NCBI RefSeq assembly: GCF_000504305.1
Contig: NZ_KI632512.1
Coordinates: 590,388 to 654,387 of the forward strand
Direction: 5' to 3'
Origin: Nitratidesulfovibrio termitidis HI1
Lineage (GTDB): Bacteria; Desulfobacterota; Desulfovibrionia; Desulfovibrionales; Desulfovibrionaceae
Length of the DNA: 64,000 bases
Shown here: positions 38,372-46,961 of the stretch, in pieces
Layout of the letters: every line of letters starts with the position of its first letter
Numbering within the stretch: the first letter of the stretch is position 1
Translations under genes and position numbers: made by a program
The notes under the pieces: model-generated
Seen by the model: the letters and a program-made list of their open reading frames with translations, nothing else
What the model was told of the DNA's origin: nothing
Databases searched by the model: none

Positions 38372-38644
38372 CTACTTGATCGAGTCCTTCAGGGTCTTGC
38401 CGGGGCGGAACTTGACCACCTTGGACGCGGGAATCTTGATTTCCGCGCCGGTACGGGGGTTGCGACCCTTGCGCGCCTGGCGATCTTCGACCGCGAAGGT
38501 GCCGAAGCCGGTCAGGGTAAGCTTGCCTTCGGCGGCCAGAGCGTCCTTCACCGCGTCCAGGAACGCGTTCAGCGAGCGCTCGGCGCTGGCCTTGGTCAGG
38601 TTGGCCTTTGCCGCGATCTTGTCGACCAGATCAGCCTTGGTCAT
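38372..38644 (-). CDS. hup: DNA-binding protein HU
   Basis: 90 residues, the classic nucleoid protein: MTKADLVDKIAAKANLTKAS, LTGFGTFAVEDRQARKGRNP with the DNA-bending arm, and FRPGKTLKDSIK at the end. It should form dimers that bend DNA. A promoter-like sequence is about 100 bases upstream. Confidence 0.97.
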   Translation of the reverse strand: MTKADLVDKIAAKANLTKASAERSLNAFLDAVKDALAAEGKLTLTGFGTFAVEDRQARKGRNPRTGAEIKIPASKVVKFRPGKTLKDSIK

Positions 38645-38747
38645 CTGCCTTTCCTCCTCTCGGGTTAGCTGCGGTCAGGTTGCCTGGGGACTTCAGCGCC
38701 GAGGGTGGCATGCCCCCTGCTTGCGCTTTTTTTCTCAAGTCGCCCCG

Positions 38748-38776
38748 AAAATACCAGAGGCGCACCCGGCACGCAA
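38748..38776 (-). promoter_or_regulatory. Candidate promoter of HU
   Basis: Reading leftwards, TTGCGT and TATTTT are spaced by 17 bases, giving a leader of about 95 bases to the HU start. Confidence 0.5.
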
Positions 38777-38834
38777 CGGAACAACGGTACACTCCGCATC
38801 GACAAACATGATTCCCGGCACAAAGTCAAGGCTG

Positions 38835-39851
38835 TCAGGGGATTTTGACGGATTCCGAGAGCATGTGAAAATCTTCTGGAGCCAGGCTTTCCGGCCGCAC
38901 CGCCGGGTCCAGCCCCAGCCCCGTCAGCAGTGCGGGCACGTCATCCTGCACATAACTACGCAGAATTCTTTGCAACTGCTTGCGGCGTTGTTGAAAACAC
39001 ACCTTCAGCAGGCGCGAAAGACGCGCCGGGTCGAACCGGCCCCGCGCCGCGCCCAGCGGCACGAAGGACAGCACGGCGGAATCCACCTTGGGGCGCGGCA
39101 CGAACACCTGCGGCGGCACGATGAACTCCAGACGCGGCGTGACGAAGCTCTGCAGCCATACCGAAAGCGCGCCATACGCCCCGCTGCCCGGCGCGGCCAC
39201 GATGCGTTCGCCCACTTCCTTCTGGATCATGAACACCGCCCGCGCAAGGCCGGGGGCCGTGCTCAGGATGTCCCACATCAGCGGCGAGGCCACGTTGTAG
39301 GGCAGATTGCCGATGACCTTCCACGAGCGGGCCGGGGTCAACCTTTCCCACGGGAACAGCAGCGCGTCGGTGAGCACCGGGGTGATCACCGGCGGTTCCG
39401 CCGGGCGGGTGCGGCCATGTTCGCTGGCCCAGTGGTAGTCCTTTTCCAGCAGGAACAGCTGGGCGGGACCGGCGGCGTGGATGTGCCGGGTCAGCGCGCC
39501 GGGGCCGGGACCGATCTCGATGACCCTGTCCTCCGGTCCGATGCGCAGGGCCGCCACGATCTTGGCGGCTATGTTGCGGTCGCGCAGGAAGTTCTGCCCC
39601 AGGCTCTTCTTGGCGCGCGGGCCCCCTGCCCCGTCGGGCGACGGCATGGTGTCGTCCGCGCTGGTTCCGGCAGGGGCGGAAGCAACGGGCATATCCATGC
39701 CCATGCCGTCCGGTTCCGACGACGGACCGTCGAACCGGTTGCGCCCCCGGCCCGAACGCCCGGGAGCCGGATCGGACCCACCGCCACCACGGCGGTCCTG
39801 GCGTGGCCGGGAATGGCCGGGTTTGCCGGATTGCTTGCCGCGCGGGGTCAT
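38835..39851 (-). CDS. rsmA: 16S rRNA dimethyladenosine transferase with N-terminal extension
   Basis: 338 residues (family about 270). The methyltransferase starts at about residue 78: KKSLGQNFLRDRNIAAKI, then the SAM site VIEIGPGPGALTRHI and the catalytic NLPYNVASPLMWDIL. It dimethylates the two adjacent adenines in helix 45 of 16S rRNA. The first ~75 residues are Gly/Arg/Pro/Ser-rich and disordered, and could bind RNA. The ATG at 39851 has GGAG seven bases upstream and overlaps the DUF2062 stop (ATGA), supporting this long start. Confidence 0.94.
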   Translation of the reverse strand: MTPRGKQSGKPGHSRPRQDRRGGGGSDPAPGRSGRGRNRFDGPSSEPDGMGMDMPVASAPAGTSADDTMPSPDGAGGPRAKKSLGQNFLRDRNIAAKIVAALRIGPEDRVIEIGPGPGALTRHIHAAGPAQLFLLEKDYHWASEHGRTRPAEPPVITPVLTDALLFPWERLTPARSWKVIGNLPYNVASPLMWDILSTAPGLARAVFMIQKEVGERIVAAPGSGAYGALSVWLQSFVTPRLEFIVPPQVFVPRPKVDSAVLSFVPLGAARGRFDPARLSRLLKVCFQQRRKQLQRILRSYVQDDVPALLTGLGLDPAVRPESLAPEDFHMLSESVKIP

Positions 39852-40546
39852 GAACGGTCTCCATCGTGGTGGCCGGTTGTGTCGGCGTTCACGGTAGTTG
39901 TGTGAGAGGGGTGGTCGGACGGGGATGACGGGCCAGCCTGGTCAGTCGGAGCAGGCCGGACAATCGAAGCAGGCGAAGCAGGCGAAGCCGTCGAAACAGG
40001 CGAAGCCGTCGAAGCAGGCGGTGCATCCTGTTCGGACTGTACGGGCTGGCCAAGCCGGGCATCGCGCCGGGCCTGCCAGGCGCGCAGCAGTTTGATGGTC
40101 CTGCGCTGGCGGTAGGCGTTCACCCCGCGAAAGGTCAGCACGTAGGTGACGAAGGCGGCGGGAATGCCCAGCACCACCCCGCCCAGGCACATCACCAGAA
40201 AGAAATCCCGCCCCAGTTCCAGCATGCGGGTCATGTCCAGGTTGGCCGGATCGAAGGCCACCGTGGTGTGCCAGAGCAACCCGCCCACACAGTACAGCAT
40301 GGCGTAGAAGGGAATGACGTTGAGCGGGTTGGACACGAACGTGCCGATGGCCGCGCCCACGGGGTTGCCCCGCAGCACGAAGGCCAGCGCCAGCGAGACC
40401 ACCGTCTGGAACGGGATGATGGGCAGAAAGCCCACGAACACCCCCACGGCCAGTCCCATGGCCAGCGAATGGGACGACGCGGACTGACGCATCAGCCGCA
40501 GATACTGAAAGCGCACGAAGCGCCGCAGCCTACCCCACCATTCCAT
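39848..40546 (-). CDS. DUF2062 membrane protein with repetitive C-terminal tail
   Basis: 232 residues. The N-terminal 160 residues are the DUF2062 domain with two or three membrane segments (LAMGLAVGVFVGFLPIIPFQ, FVSNPLNVIPFYAMLYCVG, VMCLGGVVLGIPAAFVTYVL). Function is unknown; related domains occur fused to glycosyltransferases. The C-terminal tail is Ser/Ala/Pro repeats (ASTASPVSTASPASPAS) from an 18-21 bp repeat in the DNA at 39966-40022. Its stop overlaps the rsmA start by four bases. I chose the ATG at 40546 with AAGGA upstream. Confidence 0.85.
   Translation of the reverse strand: MEWWGRLRRFVRFQYLRLMRQSASSHSLAMGLAVGVFVGFLPIIPFQTVVSLALAFVLRGNPVGAAIGTFVSNPLNVIPFYAMLYCVGGLLWHTTVAFDPANLDMTRMLELGRDFFLVMCLGGVVLGIPAAFVTYVLTFRGVNAYRQRRTIKLLRAWQARRDARLGQPVQSEQDAPPASTASPVSTASPASPASIVRPAPTDQAGPSSPSDHPSHTTTVNADTTGHHDGDRS
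39966..40022. repeat. In-frame repeats in the DUF2062 tail
   Basis: Units of the form cgaagcaggcgaagc / gtcgaaacaggcgaagc recur several times, coding for the Ser-Pro-Ala tail on the minus strand. Confidence 0.8.
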
Positions 40547-40603
40547 CGTCAATCCTTGGCGGGCAGGCCGTCAGGCGTGCCATCTTGGTGCATGCACAAC
40601 GCA

Positions 40604-42700
40604 TCATTCCATCCTGTCGAAGCGCTCGAAGCGCATCACCAGCCCGGCCCGGCCCTGGGTGGCCGAACGCAGGGCCGTGGAGAAACCGAACAGCTCGCGC
40701 AGCGGGGCCAGGGCCTGCACCACCTTCTGGCCGGAATGATCGAACATGTTCTCCACCTTGCCGCCCCGCGCGCCCAACAGGCCGATGGCCGACCCTACGT
40801 GTGCCTCGGGCACGCCGATTTCCACGAACATGATGGGCTCCAACAGCACCGGATCGGCCTTGGCCAGGGCGTCCTTGACGGCGGCCACGGCGGCCATGTG
40901 GTAGCCCGCCGGGCTGGACGCCCCGTCGCGGCGGCGCAGTTCGGTGACGGCAATCTCCACGTCCTGCACGGGATAGCCCTTGACCACACCGCTCTGCAGG
41001 CTGTCGGTGATGCCCTGCTCCACGGCGTCCACCCACTGGCGGGGCCACTGCTGGGTATCCACCTCGAAGCGGATGCGGGTGCCTTCGTCGCGCGGGCGGG
41101 GCGCCACGGACAGGGCCACATGGCCGTAGTGCGGCTGGTCGCCCAGTTCCCGGTCGAATTCTCCGCTGCCCGTGGCGGCGGAAAGAATGGTTTCCTGATG
41201 CACCACCTGCGGGTTGCCCACGCGGGGCGACACGCCGTACTCCCGGCGCATGCGTTCAAGCACCACTTCAAGGTGCAGTTCGCCCATGCCGGAAACGATG
41301 CGCTGGCCGGTGCCCTCGTCCAGTTCCACGGCCAGGGTGGGGTCTTCCAGGGTGACGCGTTCCAGCACCTCGTCCAGCTTGGCGCCTTCCTCGGTGTTGC
41401 GCGGCTCCAGCGCCAGCGAGATCACCGGGCGGTACGCGGCGATGTTTTCCAGCAGCAGCGGCCGGGCCGGGTCGGACAGGGTGTCGCCGGTACGCACCGA
41501 CCGCAGCCCCACCGCGGCCACGATGTCGCCCGCCACGGCGGTTTCGATCTGCTCGCGCCGCCCGGCATGCAGCCGGTACAACTTGGAGAAGCGCTCGTCC
41601 TTCTCGCGGGTGACGTTGCGGCAGGCATCCCCTTCGGACGCCGCCCCCGCGTACAGGCGCAGCAGGGCGTACTTGCGGCTGCCCTCCATGACCACCTTGA
41701 ACACCAGCGCGGACAGCGGCGCATCCGGGTCGAACGGCACGGACACCTTGCGGCCCTGCGCCGTGTCGTAGCCCAGCACCGGGGCGGTCTCGTCCGGACC
41801 CGGCAGGTACGCGCACACCCCGTCCAGCACGGGCTGCACGCCGGTGTTGCGCAGGGCGGACCCAGCGAACACCGGCACCGCCCGGCGGGCCAGGGTGGCC
41901 CGGCGCAGCGCGGCACGGATGTCCTGCGGGTCCATCTCGCCGCCGCCCAGATACACGTCGATGAAAGTGTCGTCTGCCTCGGCCAGGGTTTCCAGCATCC
42001 TGTCACGCCATGCGGCGGCAGCGCCCAGCAACTCCGGGGCGGGGGCATCCGGCAGCGATGCGGCATCCGCCATGGGGGTGCGGGTGTACTCGCGCCCTTG
42101 CGTGGACTGGTCGAAGGAAAGATATTCCATGGTCACCAGGTCCAGCAGGCCCTCGAAGTCCTCGCCCTCGCCCACCGGGGCCATCACCGGCACCACCACC
42201 GCCCCCAGCCTGGTGCGCATGGCCTCCAGCACCGCGCCAAAGTCCGCCCCGGCGCGGTCCATCTTGTTCACGAAGGCCAGCTTGGGCACGCCGAACTTCT
42301 CGGACTGCCGCCACACTGTCTCCGACTGCGGCTCCACCCCGCCCACCGCGCAGAACACGCCCACCGCGCCATCCAGCACGCGCAGAGACCGTTCCACCTC
42401 AATGGTGAAGTCCACATGGCCGGGAGTGTCGATGATGTTCACGGTGTGGCCGTCCCACGCGCAGGTGGTGCAGGCCGAGGCGATGGTGATGCCGCGTTCC
42501 TGCTCCTCGGGCATGAAGTCCATGGTGGCGGTGCCGTCATGCACCTCGCCCATCCGATGGATGCGGTCGGTATAGTACAGGATGCGCTCGGTGAGGGTGG
42601 TCTTGCCCGCGTCGATGTGCGCGATGATGCCGATGTTGCGCAGCGGTGCCGCCTTTTCGCGGGGATGGGGGCGTTTGCCGCCGGGGGCTGCGTGGGACAT
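40604..42700 (-). CDS. fusA2: Elongation factor G paralogue (EF-G2 type)
   Basis: 698 residues, a full five-domain EF-G. G1 is [13 protein letters not shown]3 [10 protein letters not shown]4 NKMD. The switch-I segment [29 protein letters not shown] and the '[10 protein letters not shown]' text are the EF-G2 style rather than the str-operon form. It is not near rpsL/rpsG/tuf, so it is probably a second copy with a role in translocation or ribosome recycling. The start at 42700 has GGAG upstream. It shares a strand with the preceding unknown gene, 83 bases apart. Confidence 0.9.
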   Translation of the reverse strand: MSHAAPGGKRPHPREKAAPLRNIGIIAHIDAGKTTLTERILYYTDRIHRMGEVHDGTATMDFMPEEQERGITIASACTTCAWDGHTVNIIDTPGHVDFTIEVERSLRVLDGAVGVFCAVGGVEPQSETVWRQSEKFGVPKLAFVNKMDRAGADFGAVLEAMRTRLGAVVVPVMAPVGEGEDFEGLLDLVTMEYLSFDQSTQGREYTRTPMADAASLPDAPAPELLGAAAAWRDRMLETLAEADDTFIDVYLGGGEMDPQDIRAALRRATLARRAVPVFAGSALRNTGVQPVLDGVCAYLPGPDETAPVLGYDTAQGRKVSVPFDPDAPLSALVFKVVMEGSRKYALLRLYAGAASEGDACRNVTREKDERFSKLYRLHAGRREQIETAVAGDIVAAVGLRSVRTGDTLSDPARPLLLENIAAYRPVISLALEPRNTEEGAKLDEVLERVTLEDPTLAVELDEGTGQRIVSGMGELHLEVVLERMRREYGVSPRVGNPQVVHQETILSAATGSGEFDRELGDQPHYGHVALSVAPRPRDEGTRIRFEVDTQQWPRQWVDAVEQGITDSLQSGVVKGYPVQDVEIAVTELRRRDGASSPAGYHMAAVAAVKDALAKADPVLLEPIMFVEIGVPEAHVGSAIGLLGARGGKVENMFDHSGQKVVQALAPLRELFGFSTALRSATQGRAGLVMRFERFDRME

Positions 42701-42783
42701 GGAGAACTCCGGAGATTGGCGTACGAGGGAATGAAGGAACCGGAGAACGGGACAGGCGAAAGTGCAGTTGCCGCGCGAGGCGG

Positions 42784-43911
42784 TCAGGGCGTACCCGAAG
42801 AACCGGGCGAGACGGAAGCGGACAGCAGGGCCACGGCGCGCCGTGCGAACCAGGCCGGGGAAAGGCCGGGGTGCATCCAGCACCATTCATGGCCGGGGCC
42901 CAGCACCAGATCGACATGGTCCAGCCAGCCTGAGGCCTGGTCCGGAGCGCAGGCGACTGCGGTCAGGGGGAGCAAGGAGGGCAAGGTGCTGAGGGGAGCG
43001 AAGCCGGAGGCAATGGCGCCGGACGATGCGGCGGGGATGTCGAGAAACGTGGCGTCGGGGTGAGCGGCACGCAGGGCGGGCACATCCAACCGATCGTCAG
43101 GAGCGATTGCATCAACATCCTCGACAATGCCGATGACCGGTGCGGGGCCATCGCGCCACACGGACACGCCGAGCGAACGGGCACGAGCAGAAATTCCATC
43201 CGGATGCTCGCCCAGCAACACCAGACGCCCACCTGCCCCATCTCTCCCAGCGGCCCAGCCGCTGGCGGCCAACGCCTCCAGTAACGCGGGCAGCGCATCG
43301 GCGGTCAGGTCGGCCACCACCTCCTGCCCTGCCAGCTCCAGTGCAGCCAGCATCGGAGCAGGCCACGGGGCGGAGCCGCCCACCCGCAACACGGCCACGT
43401 TGCCCACTCCGGCGAACAGCGCGGGCAGCATGGCGGCCAGCAGGCGCGGGGCCGATGCCCACGCCGCATCCACGCAAACCAGCGCCCAGGCACAGGGGGC
43501 GGTGTGCTCCAGGCTGGTGAATCCCTGCCGCCAGCGCGTGGCGGTGCGAGTCTCGCGCACGTCGCCCGCGCCAGCCCCCCCTGCGGCCCCGTGCAGCACG
43601 TGCAGGCGGGCGATGCAGGTCTTCAGGCGGGCGCGGTCCACATCGCCGGTGGCCTCGTAGGCGGCGGCAAAGGCGGCGTCGTCAACAGGGGTGACGCCGG
43701 GCGTGGAGGCCAGCAGTTCGGCAAGATCAGGTCCGGCAGTGTCAGGCTGAACCGTGCCGGGTCGAGCGACGGCAGACCCGGACACGTCTGGGCCGGACAC
43801 GCCTGGGCCGAAATCGTCTGGGCTGAAATTGTCCGGGCCAAAATCGTCCGGTTCGGCAGCAGCACCGGCGCACGCCGAAAGGGAGGAAGAAACATCGCGG
43901 GCTGAGGACAT
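42784..43911 (-). CDS. Unknown protein, possible aldehyde-dehydrogenase/HisD-like fold
   Basis: 375 residues, not firmly recognised. Residues 25-60 are a repeat region ([20 protein letters not shown]) encoded by repeated tctgggcc-type DNA. The rest has a Rossmann-like alpha/beta pattern; [20 protein letters not shown] and [10 protein letters not shown] resemble the NAD-binding part of aldehyde or histidinol dehydrogenases, but no catalytic Cys motif or HisD zinc ligands are evident. It may be a degenerate member. It precedes the EF-G gene on the same strand. Confidence 0.5.
   Translation of the reverse strand: MSSARDVSSSLSACAGAAAEPDDFGPDNFSPDDFGPGVSGPDVSGSAVARPGTVQPDTAGPDLAELLASTPGVTPVDDAAFAAAYEATGDVDRARLKTCIARLHVLHGAAGGAGAGDVRETRTATRWRQGFTSLEHTAPCAWALVCVDAAWASAPRLLAAMLPALFAGVGNVAVLRVGGSAPWPAPMLAALELAGQEVVADLTADALPALLEALAASGWAAGRDGAGGRLVLLGEHPDGISARARSLGVSVWRDGPAPVIGIVEDVDAIAPDDRLDVPALRAAHPDATFLDIPAASSGAIASGFAPLSTLPSLLPLTAVACAPDQASGWLDHVDLVLGPGHEWCWMHPGLSPAWFARRAVALLSASVSPGSSGTP
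43783..43860. repeat. 15-bp-type degenerate repeat inside the unknown gene
   Basis: Units such as acgtctgggccgg / acgcctgggccga / tcgtctgggctga / ttgtccgggccaa / tcgtccggttcgg recur with a 15-base period, giving the D(D/N)FGPD/SGPD peptide. Confidence 0.8.
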
Positions 43912-44080
43912 GCGGTTCCTGCTGTTGCGGTACGAAAACGGTGCGCGCGAAATGAATGCCCTGGCCGCGCCGCACGCTGGCGCACTATAGCCGTTCGCCG
44001 GAAACGAGGCAACGCGCGACGTAGCGCCGCGCGTTGCCGTTGCCCCGATGGCGTTGATGGCGTCGGTGAAACGGACCGGG

Positions 44081-45343
44081 CTACGAACCCAGCGCGGGCT
44101 TGCCCAGCCGTTCCTTCATGTAGTTCTTGAGCAATGCGCTGACCAGTTCCTCGCGGCTGAGGTGGGTGGCATACGCGCCGTCCTTGATGATCTTCCAGAA
44201 GTCGTCGCGCGAGAGGATGGAATCTTCCTTGGCCACCACGGCCAGCCGCACGCTGTAGTCGGCCAGCGCCGTACGCAGGGCGTCCTCGTTCATGCTGTCG
44301 AACTCGCCGGTACGCGCGGCAATGGTTTCGGCGGGGGGCAGCCGGTCCGATTCCAGCACCTGCCGGAACCCGGACAGAAACCGTTCCGCCCCGGAACGGA
44401 TGTGCTTGCGCTGCACCACATTCAGGTTGGCCCACCCGGCCTTCACCCACTTGAACAGGGCATAGCCGGTAGCCTTGGCGCCGGGCTGCTCCTCGAAGAA
44501 CACGGTGATGGTGGCGGAATCGTACATGTAGGTGTCCATCCAGCTGATGCCGCGCGTGGTGGCGCCGGGCACGCCGGAATAGACGTATTCCCAGTCGGTG
44601 TCCTTGCCCACGATGGCGCCCTTGCGGCCCACGGTGGAAGGTTCGGCCTGACGCGACACGGAAATCAGCACCGCCCTGCCCTCGTGCCGCGTGAGCACCA
44701 GCAGGCGGTTCAGGGTGTAGGCATAGTAGCACCCGCTGAAGGTATCGGGGGTGATTTCCTCGCGCTCGGCGCCGTGCAGCACCAGCGGCGCGTCGGCCAG
44801 CCCCTGGTCGGCGGCGCGTTCCCACAGGCGCAGGCCGCTTTTCATGATGTCGCTGCCCGGCTGCCAGCGGCTGCTGCGGATGGACGCGGGAAATACCGCT
44901 TCCTGCGGAATGGCCGGGTCGTAGCAGTAGCGCAGCAGCTTTTCCAGCGGGGCATTGATCTGGCTGCGATAGAAGATGCCGTAGCCGGGGTCGCGCTTGG
45001 CGGGCAGGGCCTTTTCCGTGGCGGCGGCGGGCTGCATGGCGAAATCGAGCAGGGTGTTCAGGGCCGCAAGGTTCAGCCCCTTGCCGGGCGTGGCGTTGCG
45101 GTCGCCCACGGCGCCGAGCAGCATGGTGACGGCGCCCTCTACCGGTTCGGGCAGGTTGCCCTTTTCACTGGACTTGTCGGCGCTATCGTCAGAGGCCAGG
45201 GCTGCCGGGGGCAGCGCCAGGGCCATGCCGATAGCAAGGGCCAGGACACAGGACACGGCCAGCGCGAACGCGGGCAGGAAACGCATGCGGACGGCGGCGC
45301 AAAGGGCCGCAATGCGGCTACGCGAAAGAAAACACATCGACAT
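44081..45343 (-). CDS. Exported protein of unknown function
   Basis: 420 residues. A signal peptide (FLPAFALAVSCVLALAIGMALALPPAALA, about residues 19-46) leads to a mature periplasmic protein with several Trp/Tyr-rich segments (DTDWEYVYSGVPGATTRGIS, YALFKWVKAGWANLNVVQRK). No family motif was recognised. The start at 45343 (MSMCFL) is chosen from the signal-peptide fit; a MRFL start 54 bases further in also works. The lipase-like gene is divergent to its right. Confidence 0.75.
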   Translation of the reverse strand: MSMCFLSRSRIAALCAAVRMRFLPAFALAVSCVLALAIGMALALPPAALASDDSADKSSEKGNLPEPVEGAVTMLLGAVGDRNATPGKGLNLAALNTLLDFAMQPAAATEKALPAKRDPGYGIFYRSQINAPLEKLLRYCYDPAIPQEAVFPASIRSSRWQPGSDIMKSGLRLWERAADQGLADAPLVLHGAEREEITPDTFSGCYYAYTLNRLLVLTRHEGRAVLISVSRQAEPSTVGRKGAIVGKDTDWEYVYSGVPGATTRGISWMDTYMYDSATITVFFEEQPGAKATGYALFKWVKAGWANLNVVQRKHIRSGAERFLSGFRQVLESDRLPPAETIAARTGEFDSMNEDALRTALADYSVRLAVVAKEDSILSRDDFWKIIKDGAYATHLSREELVSALLKNYMKERLGKPALGS

Positions 45344-45785
45344 GGGGCGAAAGAACCTCGTGACGGATGGCGTGTCGGCAGGGGTGGGCGGCGCAGGGCG
45401 GACAGGGCCGGAGAATGCGCCGCGGAAACTCGGGTTGGAATTGCACCGCGGCACGCCTGATGGGGCCGCAGGCGGCACGGCCAGCCTGGCCGGACGTTCC
45501 GGTGAACATGGGCCAGACGCACTGGAACCGTGGGGCCGGACGTTCCGGAAAGACCGGGACCAGACGCACCGATGTGCATGAAGGCCGTATGCAGAACGCC
45601 CGACCCGGCCCCATGCCTGCCCGATGAAGCATCGGCAAGAGGGGGCGTGACGGGCGGTGCCGGGCAATGGCCGGTCATGCTTGTCCCCCGAACAGTAATT
45701 GTCTACTCTGGTCACGTCAAGACAACCGGCGCGGCGGCGGGCCCATGCCCTCCCCGCGCCGCATTCCTCCCGACGAGGCCTGTGC
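45344..45785. other. 442-base divergent intergenic region
   Basis: It separates the exported unknown protein from the lipase-like gene. It contains two copies of a ~35-base sequence starting ggccggacgttccgg (45488 and 45534, spacing 46). It also holds a region around 45700-45725 with ttgacgtgac reading leftwards, possibly a promoter. No gene or RNA was recognised. Confidence 0.5.
45488..45570. repeat. Direct repeat, 46-bp spacing
   Basis: Two ~35-base copies share ggccggacgttccgg at the start and cagacgcac at the end, with a diverged middle. Confidence 0.75.
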
Positions 45786-46961
45786 ATGTCCCTGCTGCTG
45801 GTGCCGTTGTGCATCGCCCTGTTCATCGCCACGATCAGCTACCTGCTGTTCTTCCGCGCCGCGCGCCGCGACGCCACGCCCACGCCCCCTCCCACGCTGG
45901 TGGTGCGGGGCGTGTTCTACAGCGTGGCCGGGGTCGTGATGGCCCTGGCCTTCTACCCGTTCGGGCCATGGTTCCGGCGGCGCTGCCGCCCCTGCCCCTT
46001 TCCGTGCCGGACCGGGGCCGGTGACCGACACCACGGCGAAGCACCCTGCGCCGGGCGCGCCTCTGCCCCGGCTCCACGCCCCGACGGCCCACCTGACGCG
46101 CCGTCCAATGTGCCGTCCAATGTGCCGTCCAATGTGTCGCCCAATGTACCGCCAGTTCTGCCGCCAGTCCTGCTCATCCACGGCCTGTACCACAACGTCA
46201 CGGCCTGGACCCTGTACCGCCGCTGGCTGATGGCGGCCGGGTTCACGCGGGTGTACTGCCATGGTTATTCCAGCTGGCACACCGGGTTCGGGCTGTTGGT
46301 GGACGAACTGGACGAGTCGGTGCGCGACCTGGTGGCCGCGCATCCCGGCGAACGCCCCCTGCTCATGGGGCACAGCCTGGGTGGATTGCTGATCCGGGGC
46401 TGGCTGGCCGATGCGGCCAACCAGCAACTGGTGGCCGGGGCCGTGACCCTGGGCACCCCGCACCAGGGCAGCACCCTGGCCCGGCTGGGCGCGGGCCGCC
46501 TGGCCCGCAGCCTGACTTACAGAGGGGCGCTGATCCGCGAACTGGAAGCCACCGAGGCCCCGTCCGACGTCCCGTGCGTGGCCCTGTATTCGCCCATCGA
46601 CAACATGGTGGTGCCGCAGGAAGGACTGCACGTGACCACGCCCGGCTGGACCCTGCGCGCCTCGCCCGCCGTGAGCCACATCTGGATGCTCTGGGACCGG
46701 GGCACGGCGCGGCTGGCCATCGAATCGCTGCGCGAACTGGCAGCCCTGCACGCCGAACGGGAACGGGGACACAAGGCGTGCGGCCATCCCGCATCGGGCC
46801 ATCCCGCATCTGGCCACATCGCATCCGGCCATCCCGCATCCGGGCACACCACGGCCAGCCACACCGGGCCCGGCGAGCCGCCGTGCGCCGACGCTGCCCC
46901 GGAACAGGCCGCCGCCCCCAGGAATGCGGATGTGAAGAGCCCCGGCTACAGCCGGGCGTAG
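45786..46961 (+). CDS. Membrane-anchored lipase/esterase-like alpha/beta hydrolase
   Basis: 391 residues. Two N-terminal hydrophobic segments (about 2-22 and 36-58) anchor it. The hydrolase domain has LLIHGLYHNVTAWTLY (oxyanion region), the nucleophile elbow MGHSLGGLL, and a plausible His at VSHIWML, as in PGAP1-like lipases. Two repeat inserts occur: PSNVPSNVPSNVSPNVPP before the domain, and a His-rich C-tail with HPASG repeats. Both are encoded by short tandem DNA repeats. The start has GAGG seven bases upstream. Its 3' end overlaps the convergent glycosyltransferase by 16 bases. Confidence 0.82.
   Translation: MSLLLVPLCIALFIATISYLLFFRAARRDATPTPPPTLVVRGVFYSVAGVVMALAFYPFGPWFRRRCRPCPFPCRTGAGDRHHGEAPCAGRASAPAPRPDGPPDAPSNVPSNVPSNVSPNVPPVLPPVLLIHGLYHNVTAWTLYRRWLMAAGFTRVYCHGYSSWHTGFGLLVDELDESVRDLVAAHPGERPLLMGHSLGGLLIRGWLADAANQQLVAGAVTLGTPHQGSTLARLGAGRLARSLTYRGALIRELEATEAPSDVPCVALYSPIDNMVVPQEGLHVTTPGWTLRASPAVSHIWMLWDRGTARLAIESLRELAALHAERERGHKACGHPASGHPASGHIASGHPASGHTTASHTGPGEPPCADAAPEQAAAPRNADVKSPGYSRA
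46101..46155 (+). repeat. 12-bp in-frame repeat (PSNV)
   Basis: ccgtccaatgtg recurs with small changes, giving the PSNV repeats before the hydrolase domain. Confidence 0.85.
46785..46852 (+). repeat. 15-bp in-frame repeat (HPASG)
   Basis: Units like ggccatcccgcatcg repeat five times, giving His-Pro-Ala-Ser-Gly copies in the lipase-like protein's tail. Confidence 0.85.
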
